Shown piece by piece: positions 1 through 9,057 of a stretch of DNA of 64,000 bases. The notes under the pieces are model-generated. The model searched no databases. It saw only the letters and a program-made list of their open reading frames with translations, and had not been told where the DNA came from. The number at the start of each line of letters is the position of its first letter. Positions within the stretch are counted from its first letter, which is position 1. The translations under genes and the position numbers were made by a program. The DNA is from Chryseobacterium taeanense (lineage in GTDB: Bacteria; Bacteroidota; Bacteroidia; Flavobacteriales; Weeksellaceae), in the NCBI RefSeq assembly GCF_900099685.1, contig NZ_FNDW01000001.1, positions 310,001 to 374,000 on the forward strand, given 5' to 3'.

Positions 1-69
1 ATATTACGGTGTACATTCCTATTGTGTGGGAGGAATAATCATTTCCTGTTTATAGGGTGTGTGATAAAA

Positions 70-144
70 TAATTTTGAATCTTAAATAATTCACGGCATT
101 ATGATCTTGCTCATATTACAATTGATTTGATGTGTCTAATTTTG
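70..144 (+). promoter_or_regulatory. Candidate promoter region for the small lipoprotein gene
   Basis: Two TAATTTTG strings, at 70-77 and 137-144, match the Bacteroidota -7 box TAnnTTTG. The second lies 30 nt before the start codon of the lipoprotein gene. A well-spaced -33 TTTG is not obvious for either, so this is a weak call. Confidence 0.35.
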
Positions 145-173
145 AATTCATATCAACCTAAAAAAATTATTAT

Positions 174-422
174 ATGAAAAAAGTAATGCTATTAATGCTA
201 GGATTAAGCCTTTTCGCTGTCAGCTGCCAAAAGAAGGAAGTGCAGAATGATGCAAATTCTATGAGTGATTCTACTGATGCGGTATCAACGTATCCTGATA
301 ATACCGAAACTGCAACATCTATGGATACCACTGCTAGTGTGAGAGATAGTATAATGAATCAATCGGCATCTGGTCAGTCTAACAGAGCGGACGGAAATAC
401 ACGTACTGACTCAATGAGATAA
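174..422 (+). CDS. Small exported lipoprotein, function unknown
   Basis: An 82-residue protein with a lipoprotein signal peptide. A Lys-Lys start and hydrophobic core end at the lipobox FAVSC, which puts the lipidated cysteine at residue 18. The mature part is short, hydrophilic and rich in Ser, Thr, Asp and Asn, has no recognisable domain and is probably disordered. Small lipoproteins of this type are common in Chryseobacterium-like genomes and mostly uncharacterised. It stands alone, with its own terminator 40 nt downstream and a candidate promoter upstream. The lipoprotein call is good; no function can be given. Confidence 0.75.
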   Translation: MKKVMLLMLGLSLFAVSCQKKEVQNDANSMSDSTDAVSTYPDNTETATSMDTTASVRDSIMNQSASGQSNRADGNTRTDSMR

Positions 423-458
423 AAAAACATTTTTTTAGACCCCATATATCCTTTTTAG

Positions 459-487
459 ACTCCTCAGTATTCCTTGAGGAGTTTTTT
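459..487 (+). terminator. Intrinsic terminator after the small lipoprotein gene
   Basis: An 8-bp perfect stem, ACTCCTCA (459-466) with TGAGGAGT (475-482), has an 8-nt loop and is followed by a T run. Confidence 0.85.
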
Positions 488-903
488 GGGTTAAAGTTTA
501 TTAGTTAATATCTTGGATAAAAAAATATTAAAAATTGCTGTAAAAAATAAAATATGACCAGACTCATAATTTTTTATTTTTCCTATTTAATTTTACAGTA
601 GAATTAAATTAACTGATTCTATAAAATTTTTTTTATCATTTGTGTTTTTTTGTCCCCGCTTGAGGAGCGCTTATTTTTTCCGCTTGATAAAAATATCTTT
701 TTTGCAGATAAATGATCGGTTTTAATCTTGTCAATAATAAAAAATGAAATTAATCGTTTTTGCTTAAAAATAAGCTTTGGTACTTATTTTTGTAAATTCC
801 TTTTTGATATCTGATAGAATTTATATAAAAAACATTTTATTTTATACTATATATTATCAAAAAACGAATTAGATTTGCAATGATTAATATTAAATGATAA
901 CTT
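488..903. other. AT-rich intergenic region with the adhesin promoter
   Basis: No coding potential is visible. The stretch is very AT-rich. Its only recognisable content is the promoter at 759-792; the rest of the leader up to the start codon at 904 shows no clear structure. Confidence 0.6.
759..792 (+). promoter_or_regulatory. Candidate Bacteroidota promoter for the T9SS adhesin
   Basis: TTTG (759-762) and TATTTTTG (785-792) are separated by 22 nt, matching the flavobacterial -33/-7 pattern. The leader to the start codon at 904 would be about 105 nt. Confidence 0.5.
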
Positions 904-3900
904 ATGAAGAAAATTTCTACTTTCTTAGTACTTCTTCTGTGTTTGCTTAACCTTGGAGTCATACCTGACATCTATGGGCAGACACCTGCCGGATTACCTT
1001 ATTCCCAAGACTTTAATACCACAAATGATTTCACACTTCTCAATGGGACTCAGACAAATAAGTGGTTTTACGGTTCTGCAACAGGAAATCCCGCCAATTC
1101 ACTTTACATTTCAAACAATGCTGCTGCCAATGCGTATAACACAGGCTCGTCAAGCGTCGTGCAGGCCTACAGAGATTTTACAATTCCTGCAGGAACTACA
1201 AATGCAACCTTAATGTTTGACTGGAAAGGAGACGGAGAATCTATCTGGGATTATTTAAGAGTATGGATGGTGCCTGCGACTTATACGCCGACCGTCGGAA
1301 CTCAGATTACTGCCGGTGGTGGAAGGATCCAGATCGGAGCCAACTTTAATCAGCAGACAACATGGCAAAATTATTTTAATGCAGGAGTTAACCTGAGTTC
1401 TTTTGCAGGAGGTACTATGCGTCTTGTTTTTGAATGGCGAAATGACGGAAGTGGTGGTACTCAGCCGCCTATTGCTATTGATAATATCAACTTAAGTATT
1501 CCTACCTGTAAAGTTCCTCAGAATATTCAGGTAACAAGTGTAGGATCGAATACAGCATCAATAAGCTGGACGGCTCCTTCGCCTGCTCCTGCAGCGGGTT
1601 ATCAGATTTATATGACAACCACTAACGTTCCTCCTACATCTTCAACGGCACCTACTTATACATCTACAGGAACTTCAGCGACATTGTCTCCGTTGGTGCC
1701 AAACACTACTTATTATTTCTGGGTACGTTCTGTTTGTTCAGGAACAGATACCAGCTTTTGGATAGCAGGATCAAGCTTTACAACAACGCAGATCCCGGCA
1801 ACAATTCCTTATGTGCAGAATTTCTCAACAGGCAACGATCTTCAGCTTTCTAACGGAACTCAGACAAATAAATGGTTGTATGGTTCTGCAACGGGAAATC
1901 CTGCCAACTCACTTTATATTTCAAATACGAACGGTACAACGAATGCTTACAGTACAAGTTCAACGAGTGTAGTTCATGCATTCAGGGATATTATTGTGCC
2001 TGCAGGAACTACAGATGCAACCTTAATGTTTGACTGGAAAGGAGACGGAGAATCTATCTGGGATTATTTAAGAGTATGGATGGTGCCTGCGACTTATATG
2101 CCAACCGTTGGAACTCAGATTACTGCCGGTGGTGGAAGAATCCAGATCGGAGCCAACTTTAATCAGCAGACAACATGGCAAAATTACCTTAATACGGGAC
2201 TTAACCTGAGTTCTTTTGCAGGAGGTACTATGCGTCTTGTGTTTGAATGGCGAAATGACGGAAGTGGTGGTACTCAGCCGCCTATCGCTATTGATAATAT
2301 TAATTTAAGTATTCCTACCTGTAAAGTTCCTCAGAATATTCAGGTAACAAGTGTAGGATCGAATACAGCATCAATAAGCTGGACGGCTCCTTCGCCTGCT
2401 CCTGCAGCGGGTTATCAGATTTATATGACAACCACTAACGTTCCTCCTACATCTTCAACGGCACCTACTTATACATCTACGGGAACTACGGCGACATTGT
2501 CTCCATTGGTGCCAAATACCACTTATTATTTCTGGGTGCGTTCTGTTTGTTCGGGAACAGATACAAGCTTCTGGATAGCAGGGCCAACTTTTACAACGAC
2601 CCAGATCCCGGCAAACCTTCCTTACATCCAGCAATTTACTTCTGGAAGTGATATGGGTTATACTAACGGAACGCAGGTTAATAAGTGGACTTATGGAAGT
2701 GCAACAGGAAATCCTGCCAATTCACTTTATATTTCCAATACCAACGGTACAACTAATGCCTACAGTACCAGTTCGTCGAGTGTAGTTCACGCATACAGAG
2801 ATATTGCTATTCCTGCTGCAACGACTACAGCGACTTTCTCTTTTGATTGGAAAGCTGCTGGTGAATCAAATTGGGATTATCTGAGAGTTTGGCTGGTACC
2901 GGCATCTTTTATGCCTACTTCTGGCACTCAGATTACAGCCGGAACAGGAAGGATTCAAATCGGAGGCAATTATAATCAACAGACTACATGGCAGACTGTT
3001 CTTAATCCGACATTGAATATTTCCAGCTTTGCAGGCAGCACAATGCGTCTTGTATTTGAGTGGCGAAATGACGGAAGTGGCGGAACACAACCTCCGGTAG
3101 CGATAGATAATATTAATGTACGTGTTTGCAGCAAGACGACTCCAGTTGTGACAGTTGGCACTCCAACACATAATTCAGTGGTTCTAACGTGGCCTCAGGA
3201 TAACGGGGGAGCAAGCTATATTGTCAATTACAGACCCGTAGGATCAAGTGCTCCTTGGCAGTCAGTAAGTGTTGCGGCTGCACCTTATCCAACGCCTACA
3301 AATACAACTACTCTAACCAATCTTTTATCTGCAACTTCATATGAAGTACAGGTTGTTGCGGTTTGTAATGGTAGTGAAGGACTACCTTCAAACAATACAT
3401 TTACTACGAGATGTGATCCTACTCCTCCAAATGTAACGATCAGTAACATTACAACGAATTCAGCGTTGATTAAATGGTCGCCTTTGGCTTTAAGCTCACA
3501 CTATTTCATGAGATACAGAATTGTAGGAAGTGGCGCAGGAGGATGGAGTGCAAATATTCCTTTACCGTTAGCGCCTGCCAATACATATAATCTTGGAGGT
3601 TTGAACGTCTATACAACTTACGAAGTTCAGATTGCCAATATGTGTGATAATGAAAGTACATTAAATCCATGGTCAAATCCTAAAGTATTTACTACTGAAA
3701 GAACTTGTGACATTGCTCCTCCTGGATTAACGATTACTACTATTACTCCAAACTCAGCTGAAGTAACATGGGAACCTTTCCCTGGTGCAACCTATATACT
3801 GAGGTACAGAAAAGTGGGTATTCCGAGCTGGACTACAGTGACTTCAAACACGAATACAATTACACTGTCTGGGCTTCTTGAACTTACACAGTACGAAATG

Positions 3901-4683
3901 CAGGTAGCAAATGTTTGTAGTGGAACTCCGGGTACATATACATTGCCTTACTTGTTTACGACACCAACGGTAGTTTATTGTCAAATGTCTTCTACTTCTT
4001 CAAGCTCTGAATATATTTCAAAAGTAACAGTAACACCGAATGGTAAACCTGAAATGATGAATCAGTCGCCGGCATCAAACTATACAGATTATACAGGAGT
4101 TAACAATAAATTTATTGAGCTTATTCAGGGATCTTCAGACAATAAGATCACGATTGAGAAAAAACTTTCCGGAAATACAAATGCAGGTGTTGCAGTTTGG
4201 ATTGATTTCAACAGAAACGGGTACTTTGATATTAATGAAAGAGTCTTTGTTTCAGGACCAAACAATGAGCAGACTGTAAGCGGAACATTCTCCGTACCTA
4301 CAGACGCATTTATCAGTATGACAGATTTTAAATATGTTGTAATGCGTGTAGCTCTTCAGAAAGATGCAATTCCAGTGAATTGTACCAATTTCCCGACAGG
4401 TGAAGTAGAGGATTATACGGTAAGAATTTCAAAACCAATTATTCCAAATCCTGTGAACCAGACGGAAATACTTATCTATCCAAATCCTGTAAAAACAGTG
4501 CTGAATGTGAAGAATATTAGCAAAAGAGCTAATTATAAAATCTACAATTCAGCAGGGCAGATCGTATCATCAGGAATTATCCTTAATAATAAGATCGATG
4601 TACACAATCTGATTAACGGGGTTTACGTAATTGATATTGATGATGCTCAGGGTACTGCCCAAAAGAAATTCATCAAGGAATAA
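904..4683 (+). CDS. T9SS-exported multidomain adhesin-like protein
   Basis: A 1259-residue secreted protein. Residues 1-26 form a signal peptide. Three jelly-roll-like modules (about 30-200, 300-470 and 570-740) follow, each with the shared string WRNDGSGGTQPP, typical of choice-of-anchor/MAM-like domains in Bacteroidota. The first two are each followed by a fibronectin type III domain; the third leads into about three more FnIII domains (about 745-1025). A GEVEDY-type domain ends near residue 1171. The C-terminus (about 1188-1259, starting IYPNP and ending KKFIKE) is a type A T9SS sorting domain, so the protein should cross the outer membrane and be surface-attached or released. No catalytic motif is visible; adhesion or matrix function is inferred. 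Modules 1 and 2 are nearly identical at DNA level. Confidence 0.85.
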   Translation: MKKISTFLVLLLCLLNLGVIPDIYGQTPAGLPYSQDFNTTNDFTLLNGTQTNKWFYGSATGNPANSLYISNNAAANAYNTGSSSVVQAYRDFTIPAGTTNATLMFDWKGDGESIWDYLRVWMVPATYTPTVGTQITAGGGRIQIGANFNQQTTWQNYFNAGVNLSSFAGGTMRLVFEWRNDGSGGTQPPIAIDNINLSIPTCKVPQNIQVTSVGSNTASISWTAPSPAPAAGYQIYMTTTNVPPTSSTAPTYTSTGTSATLSPLVPNTTYYFWVRSVCSGTDTSFWIAGSSFTTTQIPATIPYVQNFSTGNDLQLSNGTQTNKWLYGSATGNPANSLYISNTNGTTNAYSTSSTSVVHAFRDIIVPAGTTDATLMFDWKGDGESIWDYLRVWMVPATYMPTVGTQITAGGGRIQIGANFNQQTTWQNYLNTGLNLSSFAGGTMRLVFEWRNDGSGGTQPPIAIDNINLSIPTCKVPQNIQVTSVGSNTASISWTAPSPAPAAGYQIYMTTTNVPPTSSTAPTYTSTGTTATLSPLVPNTTYYFWVRSVCSGTDTSFWIAGPTFTTTQIPANLPYIQQFTSGSDMGYTNGTQVNKWTYGSATGNPANSLYISNTNGTTNAYSTSSSSVVHAYRDIAIPAATTTATFSFDWKAAGESNWDYLRVWLVPASFMPTSGTQITAGTGRIQIGGNYNQQTTWQTVLNPTLNISSFAGSTMRLVFEWRNDGSGGTQPPVAIDNINVRVCSKTTPVVTVGTPTHNSVVLTWPQDNGGASYIVNYRPVGSSAPWQSVSVAAAPYPTPTNTTTLTNLLSATSYEVQVVAVCNGSEGLPSNNTFTTRCDPTPPNVTISNITTNSALIKWSPLALSSHYFMRYRIVGSGAGGWSANIPLPLAPANTYNLGGLNVYTTYEVQIANMCDNESTLNPWSNPKVFTTERTCDIAPPGLTITTITPNSAEVTWEPFPGATYILRYRKVGIPSWTTVTSNTNTITLSGLLELTQYEMQVANVCSGTPGTYTLPYLFTTPTVVYCQMSSTSSSSEYISKVTVTPNGKPEMMNQSPASNYTDYTGVNNKFIELIQGSSDNKITIEKKLSGNTNAGVAVWIDFNRNGYFDINERVFVSGPNNEQTVSGTFSVPTDAFISMTDFKYVVMRVALQKDAIPVNCTNFPTGEVEDYTVRISKPIIPNPVNQTEILIYPNPVKTVLNVKNISKRANYKIYNSAGQIVSSGIILNNKIDVHNLINGVYVIDIDDAQGTAQKKFIKE
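985..2620 (+). repeat. Long direct repeats inside the adhesin gene (813-bp period)
   Basis: Two consecutive modules of about 813 bp (about 985-1806 and 1807-2619) are nearly identical. I read 1498-1667 and 2311-2480 as identical base for base. A third, more diverged copy of the jelly-roll part follows from 2620 to about 3120. The period is a multiple of three, so gain or loss of a module keeps the frame. Confidence 0.85.
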
Positions 4684-4783
4684 AAAATGAATCAAGTATT
4701 TGTTAAAGAAAAAAGGAATTATCCAAAGTTTACAGTTATGTAAATAATTTTTTAACAATCAGATTAATGTCTGAAATATAATT

Positions 4784-4810
4784 AAGGTGAGGTTTTTCCT
4801 CACCTTTTTT
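4784..4810 (+). terminator. Intrinsic terminator after the adhesin gene
   Basis: A 9-bp perfect stem, AAGGTGAGG (4784-4792) with CCTCACCTT (4798-4806), has a T5 loop and a following T run. Confidence 0.9.
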
Positions 4811-5048
4811 AATTGTAAGCAATATTATCATTGAAAAACCTCTGTTCATATTAAAAAATAAATTTACACTTCAAGGCTGTTGATTCTGTTTTTAAATGCA
4901 GGTTCCCCATATATTCAGACAACTTCAGATAAAATAAAGCTGTATGACTTTTAGATTATTTTTCAGGATTAATTTAAAAAATCATTTCTTCAAAAAAATT
5001 TGTTTAAAATTAAAAGTGTAAATATATTTGTGAATACACAAAAACCAA
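4811..5048. other. Intergenic region ahead of the T6SS locus
   Basis: No gene is visible between the adhesin terminator and the PKD protein. The only supported element is the promoter at 4999-5030. Confidence 0.6.
4999..5030 (+). promoter_or_regulatory. Bacteroidota promoter at the head of the T6SS locus
   Basis: TTTG (4999-5002) and TATATTTG (5023-5030) are separated by exactly 20 nt, an excellent match to the flavobacterial consensus. The start codon lies 18 nt further on. Confidence 0.7.
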
Positions 5049-6113
5049 ATGAAGAAAAAAAGAATCAGTTTTTTACCCAATATTGACACGAGAATCTATA
5101 TGATTTTCGGAATTATCTTTCTATTAAGCACTGTTTTTTTATTGTATCAATATTTTCGACATGTAGATTGTGAAAAGGCCAATTATTATATCCACGCCGA
5201 TGAATATCTCGTAAACAAAGTAGTCGAGTTCAATGACAATACACAGGGGGCTTCCTCCTGGAAATGGGATTTTGGAGATGGTACAGCTGTTGATACACGG
5301 AGCAGGACGATCCATTATTACAAAAAGCCTGGAGAATATATTGTCAGACTTACTATAAACGGTAGTTGTACCCATGAGAAACTCATCACGATTACCAGTA
5401 TCAGTCAGCAGATAGGTTATATGCCGGTAATTGAAGCTCCTGATGTGGCTGCGGTGGGAGAATCTGTTCAGTTCAACGCGGAAAAAGAAAACGGAGAATC
5501 CTGGGAATGGAGTTTCGGTGAAACAGCGACGACTGACGCATTAGGGAAGTCCCCGCTTTATACATTTAAAACAGTTGGTGACAAAAAAATAACACTGATA
5601 GTGAATGGTGATGTAGAGCATACTGCTGTAAAAACTATTTATATTGCACCCAAGGCAATCCGTGCAAGGCAGAAAATTGACATCAGATCCTATGAATTTG
5701 AGAAACCACATTCTGCATTCTCACTGCCTCAGGGAGATGCTCAAAAAGATCCTTTGGTAGATATGCTGCAGCATATCCCTGTCTCTCCTAAAATCAGAGC
5801 CGGAAAAGATTCTGTAGTTTCCGTAAAAAAAGCTCCTGAGATTTCTAATGAACAGTTTCAGCTGTTACTCACTCAGGTGGCAGGACAGTCAAAAACGAAA
5901 GACGATTTCAAAGATTATGTTTGTGAAAATTATCGCATTCCAGTGGTTATAAATAATGAAAAGCTCGTTCCTTTTGATGAGTTCTGTCAGAAAATTTCAG
6001 ACAAAAAGATTAAAATTAGTGCTTTAAGATTAAACAAAAATCAGGAAAACTGTATTCAGAATATAAATATTCATTATAAAATTAAGAAATGGGGTCTTTG
6101 GATGAAAGACTGA
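5049..6113 (+). CDS. T6SS-associated PKD-domain membrane protein
   Basis: A 354-residue protein with one N-terminal transmembrane segment (about 16-37), so the rest is likely periplasmic. Two PKD-like beta-sandwich domains follow: the first (about 45-115) has the hallmark WKWDFGDGT, the second (about 125-200) the weaker WEWSFGE. A C-terminal region of about 150 residues is unrecognised and contains three cysteines. PKD domains usually bind proteins or glycans. The gene opens the T6SSiii cluster and has its own good promoter. A periplasmic role in the T6SS membrane complex, or in anchoring to peptidoglycan, is inferred from position. It is too short, and lacks a VWA region, for TssR. Confidence 0.65.
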   Translation: MKKKRISFLPNIDTRIYMIFGIIFLLSTVFLLYQYFRHVDCEKANYYIHADEYLVNKVVEFNDNTQGASSWKWDFGDGTAVDTRSRTIHYYKKPGEYIVRLTINGSCTHEKLITITSISQQIGYMPVIEAPDVAAVGESVQFNAEKENGESWEWSFGETATTDALGKSPLYTFKTVGDKKITLIVNGDVEHTAVKTIYIAPKAIRARQKIDIRSYEFEKPHSAFSLPQGDAQKDPLVDMLQHIPVSPKIRAGKDSVVSVKKAPEISNEQFQLLLTQVAGQSKTKDDFKDYVCENYRIPVVINNEKLVPFDEFCQKISDKKIKISALRLNKNQENCIQNINIHYKIKKWGLWMKD

Positions 6114-6496
6114 TTGTATTATCAGCAGATGTAAGAAGGGTTCAGTCATAATTTTAGATTTTAAGGCAATAATTTTAACTCAGAGAAGTGGTTAAATGAT
6201 ATCATCGTTACATATAAATATATTAATGAGAAATAAATATCATTGCTGAATATTTAGTCTATTTTCAATTATCATTAAAATTTTTAATTTAATAAACTGT
6301 TATTTTTATTAAATATTATTTGTTTTAAATTTAATTATTTCATGTTTTTTGTATTTTTAAAATGTTAAATATTTCAATTTTTATAGATTTATTTATTTTT
6401 TTACACTAATGTGTGTATATTTGTTAAAAATGAAATGATGCTTATTTGGATCTTTTGTTGATAAGATTTAAAAAAAATAATATTTAAAAACACACG
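6114..6496. other. AT-rich intergenic region
   Basis: No gene. The stretch is extremely AT-rich with long T and A runs. Its only recognisable element is a TATATTTG -7 box at 6416-6423. No clear terminator follows the PKD gene. Confidence 0.5.
6392..6423 (+). promoter_or_regulatory. Candidate promoter of the main T6SS operon
   Basis: TATATTTG at 6416-6423 matches the Bacteroidota -7 box. The -33 position is T-rich but not a clean TTTG. The downstream gene starts at 6497, giving a leader of about 70 nt. Confidence 0.45.
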
Positions 6497-7144
6497 ATGA
6501 AAAAAGGTAGATTCTGTATACTTTATCATAAATTCTTCTTGCTGGCCGTAATATCTTGTGGCAGTAAAAATTATATTAGTGAAATTCCTTATCATTATTC
6601 TTCTGATGATTTTTTTAAATCAGTTCAGGCAGAGAAACAAAATCAAGCTTCCCAATATTCTATAGTTGATGATAACCCGAATGAACTCAACGATGATATC
6701 CTGAAAATCCGTGAAAAATATTCAATTATTTTGGAAGTAATGCCCAGAGAAATCCACAATTATAAACTTTATTCTTACTTTGATGAATGGATTGGAACGC
6801 CTTACAGAAAACAAATACTGGAAAAACAAGTTGGTGTTGAGATGTCTTATTTTGTACAGGCATTGTTTAGTGATGTATATGGCGAAACATTTCCGAAAAC
6901 TCCCGATGGCATTTTCAGGGCTAAATCTATTCAGCTATTTACAGGAAGAAGCTTTTTAAAGGAAGGAGATGTCCTTTTCTTCCGGTATGATAAGCTTCAT
7001 CCTATTTCTGATGTAGGAGTTTATCTGCATAATGACCGTATTTTGGCTTGTACTTCAAAAGGACTCAATATCTATAATTTCAATGATGAATATTTCCAGC
7101 TAAGATATGTCGCTGCAGGAAGGCTTAAATATAAAAGCAAATGA
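6497..7144 (+). CDS. T6SS lipoprotein with inactive NlpC/P60 fold, TssQ candidate
   Basis: A 215-residue lipoprotein; the lipidated cysteine is probably Cys21 (LLAVISCG). Residues about 95-212 follow the NlpC/P60 cysteine peptidase pattern closely: IGTPYR, then GVEMSYFVQ where active members have DCSG plus a hydrophobic residue, then LKEGDVLFFR, then SDVGVYLHND where active members have HVGIY. The catalytic Cys is therefore Met116 and the catalytic His is Asp172, so peptidase activity is not expected. The stop overlaps the tssG start (ATGA). T6SSiii systems encode a lipoprotein, TssQ, thought to replace TssJ; this gene is the best local candidate by type and position. The fold and the loss of residues are seen; the TssQ identity is inferred. 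Confidence 0.7.
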   Translation: MKKGRFCILYHKFFLLAVISCGSKNYISEIPYHYSSDDFFKSVQAEKQNQASQYSIVDDNPNELNDDILKIREKYSIILEVMPREIHNYKLYSYFDEWIGTPYRKQILEKQVGVEMSYFVQALFSDVYGETFPKTPDGIFRAKSIQLFTGRSFLKEGDVLFFRYDKLHPISDVGVYLHNDRILACTSKGLNIYNFNDEYFQLRYVAAGRLKYKSK

Positions 7145-8079
7145 CAGAATCTCTGCAGCATATTGCCAGTCTTGTTACTTCTCTGAAACACGACATTCGT
7201 GCAGAGGTCATTATCAGTGATCTTCTGGAAAGTGGCGCTCTCAGCGAAAATCAATATATGATTCGTAAGGAAGGACAGTTTTCCAGATCTTACCGTTTTG
7301 ATATACTCGATGTAAAACAAACCGATTACGATTACAACAGTTTGGAGGTTCTTACATTCTATCTCTCCAGAGATAGTATATATGATACTTTGCCGGAAGC
7401 AATGAGCCATAATTCTAAAAATGATACTCCGGATAAGGGCATTGAGATAATGATACGTGAGTACAATGAACAGAAAAAACAGCAGAAAGCAGCGAGAAAT
7501 TTTTTTCAGCCTTTTGAAAACGAAATGTTTGATTATGGTTTGAAAATAGAGCGTTTTGAGAGAGAATTTTTGTTTATGTTAAACGATAGCCGTATTCCCG
7601 ATATGTTTTATGATTTTTGGAATATCAGTCGAGATTTGCCTTCGCGGCTTGTCTCCGGATTTATCCGGCTGTTGCCATTTGCGTACAAAATAGTTGGAAA
7701 TATTCAACAAGCCTGTGATATTTTATCTGTACTGCTGGAAGAAAAAGTAACGCTGAATGAAAGGGATTGTCAGCAATATACCGATGAAAGCCATGGTATT
7801 TGTCTTGGTGAAACACGTTTAGGGCTGGATTCAATTACCGGTACAGAATATGACGACTATTCCAGACATTTGGATATCATGATAGGTCCTCTCCACAAAT
7901 CCTCTTTTACAGATTTTATCCATGAAGGTAAAAAGAAGCATTTTACAGATATGTTTTATGAATATTTCTTTCCTATAGAAATAGATATCAATACTATCAT
8001 TCTGCTTCCCGAAGATCAGCAAAAATTTGAGTTTAATAATAAAGCAGTTTCTGTTTTAGGGTATAATACGACAATATGA
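7141..8079 (+). CDS. tssG: T6SS baseplate subunit TssG
   Basis: A 312-residue protein matching TssG in its C-terminal half. The string LGETRLGLDSITG, followed by DIMIGPL and then a TDFI...F block, corresponds to the conserved LGxxRLGxD and GPL signatures of the family. SRDSIYDTLPEAM near residue 80 fits the usual region where a short D-LP motif precedes the domain. TssG forms the baseplate wedge with TssE and TssF in the cytoplasm. It overlaps the lipoprotein gene upstream and tssN downstream by 4 nt each, so the three are translationally coupled. Sequence similarity to proteobacterial TssG is low, as is normal for subtype iii. Confidence 0.75.
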   Translation: MTESLQHIASLVTSLKHDIRAEVIISDLLESGALSENQYMIRKEGQFSRSYRFDILDVKQTDYDYNSLEVLTFYLSRDSIYDTLPEAMSHNSKNDTPDKGIEIMIREYNEQKKQQKAARNFFQPFENEMFDYGLKIERFEREFLFMLNDSRIPDMFYDFWNISRDLPSRLVSGFIRLLPFAYKIVGNIQQACDILSVLLEEKVTLNERDCQQYTDESHGICLGETRLGLDSITGTEYDDYSRHLDIMIGPLHKSSFTDFIHEGKKKHFTDMFYEYFFPIEIDINTIILLPEDQQKFEFNNKAVSVLGYNTTI

Positions 8080-9041
8080 CTAAGGTTAAAAAATATTTCA
8101 TCAACTTATTCGACCCGCAATTGCTGGTTATTATCCTGATCGTAATTGCATTATGTATTATTTTGACGATGGTCTTTTCACAGAAAACTTCGGAATTTAA
8201 GCAAAAATACGGGTCAAAGTTTTATATGTATCTCTTTTCACTGGCTTTTGTATATGCTATTATTGCATTACTTGGCTACAACAAACTTTTTCAGGGAAAT
8301 AATTTATACGAATTTGTCTTTTATCAGTGGTGTTCCCTGGTGATAGGAATTGTTCATTGCTATGTATACAGGGCTTATTTTGATAAATTTGGTTCAAAAA
8401 AGCAGGTTGTCGAATATCTTTTTGTTTTTATCGCCATATGCTTTTCTTCCGTCCCTTTTATGCTGATTTACACATTTTTGAATGGAGTAGATCTTACATA
8501 TCTTATGATGGGACACTTTATTGTATTCTATATTCCAACTTTCCTGAATGATACCTTCAATCGTGCGATGGGAATTCCTCCGAAAATCTATATTACATGG
8601 CGATTTCCGGAAAATTATAAAGAAACGGTAGGACTTACCGATGACGAGTGGCGAGACATGGTTGTTTTTTCCTATGTCATGGACAAGGATAAAGAGTCAG
8701 TGAAATATAATATATACCGTGCAAAAGGACCGACAAGGATAGATTTTGGCAGACTGTTTTACAACTTTGTGGTAGATTATAATCAGAGACATCCGGCAGA
8801 TCAGATTCAGGTGGAAGATGAAAACGGATTGTTCGACTGGGTGTTTTTTCTTCAGCCTAAATGGTATGAAGCTACCAAATACATTGATCCTAATCTCACT
8901 CTTTATATGAATGGTATCGAAGAAAATAGCGTAGTATTCTGTATGAGAGCCAATCAGGTATTGAGTCAAAAAGAGCAAAATAATAAAACCGATTTTGAAT
9001 ATAATCGACAAAAAGAAAACGAACAGTTGATGTCAAACTAA
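8076..9041 (+). CDS. tssN: T6SSiii membrane protein TssN
   Basis: A 321-residue integral membrane protein with about five transmembrane segments in the first 160 residues (roughly 12-34, 48-67, 78-98, 112-134 and 140-158). A soluble domain of about 155 residues follows, ending in a charged Gln/Glu/Lys-rich tail. TssN is a core component found only in Bacteroidota T6SSiii, where it is thought to form part of the trans-envelope complex that replaces TssL/TssM. Length, topology and position between tssG and tssK all fit. It starts inside the tssG stop codon. Confidence 0.8.
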   Translation: MTKVKKYFINLFDPQLLVIILIVIALCIILTMVFSQKTSEFKQKYGSKFYMYLFSLAFVYAIIALLGYNKLFQGNNLYEFVFYQWCSLVIGIVHCYVYRAYFDKFGSKKQVVEYLFVFIAICFSSVPFMLIYTFLNGVDLTYLMMGHFIVFYIPTFLNDTFNRAMGIPPKIYITWRFPENYKETVGLTDDEWRDMVVFSYVMDKDKESVKYNIYRAKGPTRIDFGRLFYNFVVDYNQRHPADQIQVEDENGLFDWVFFLQPKWYEATKYIDPNLTLYMNGIEENSVVFCMRANQVLSQKEQNNKTDFEYNRQKENEQLMSN

Positions 9042-9057
9042 TAAAATATTAAAACTA

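Noticed and set aside
5049..6113. TssR identity for the PKD-domain protein
   Set aside because: TssR is about twice as long and has a VWA region; this protein has only a membrane anchor, two PKD-like domains and a short C-terminal part.
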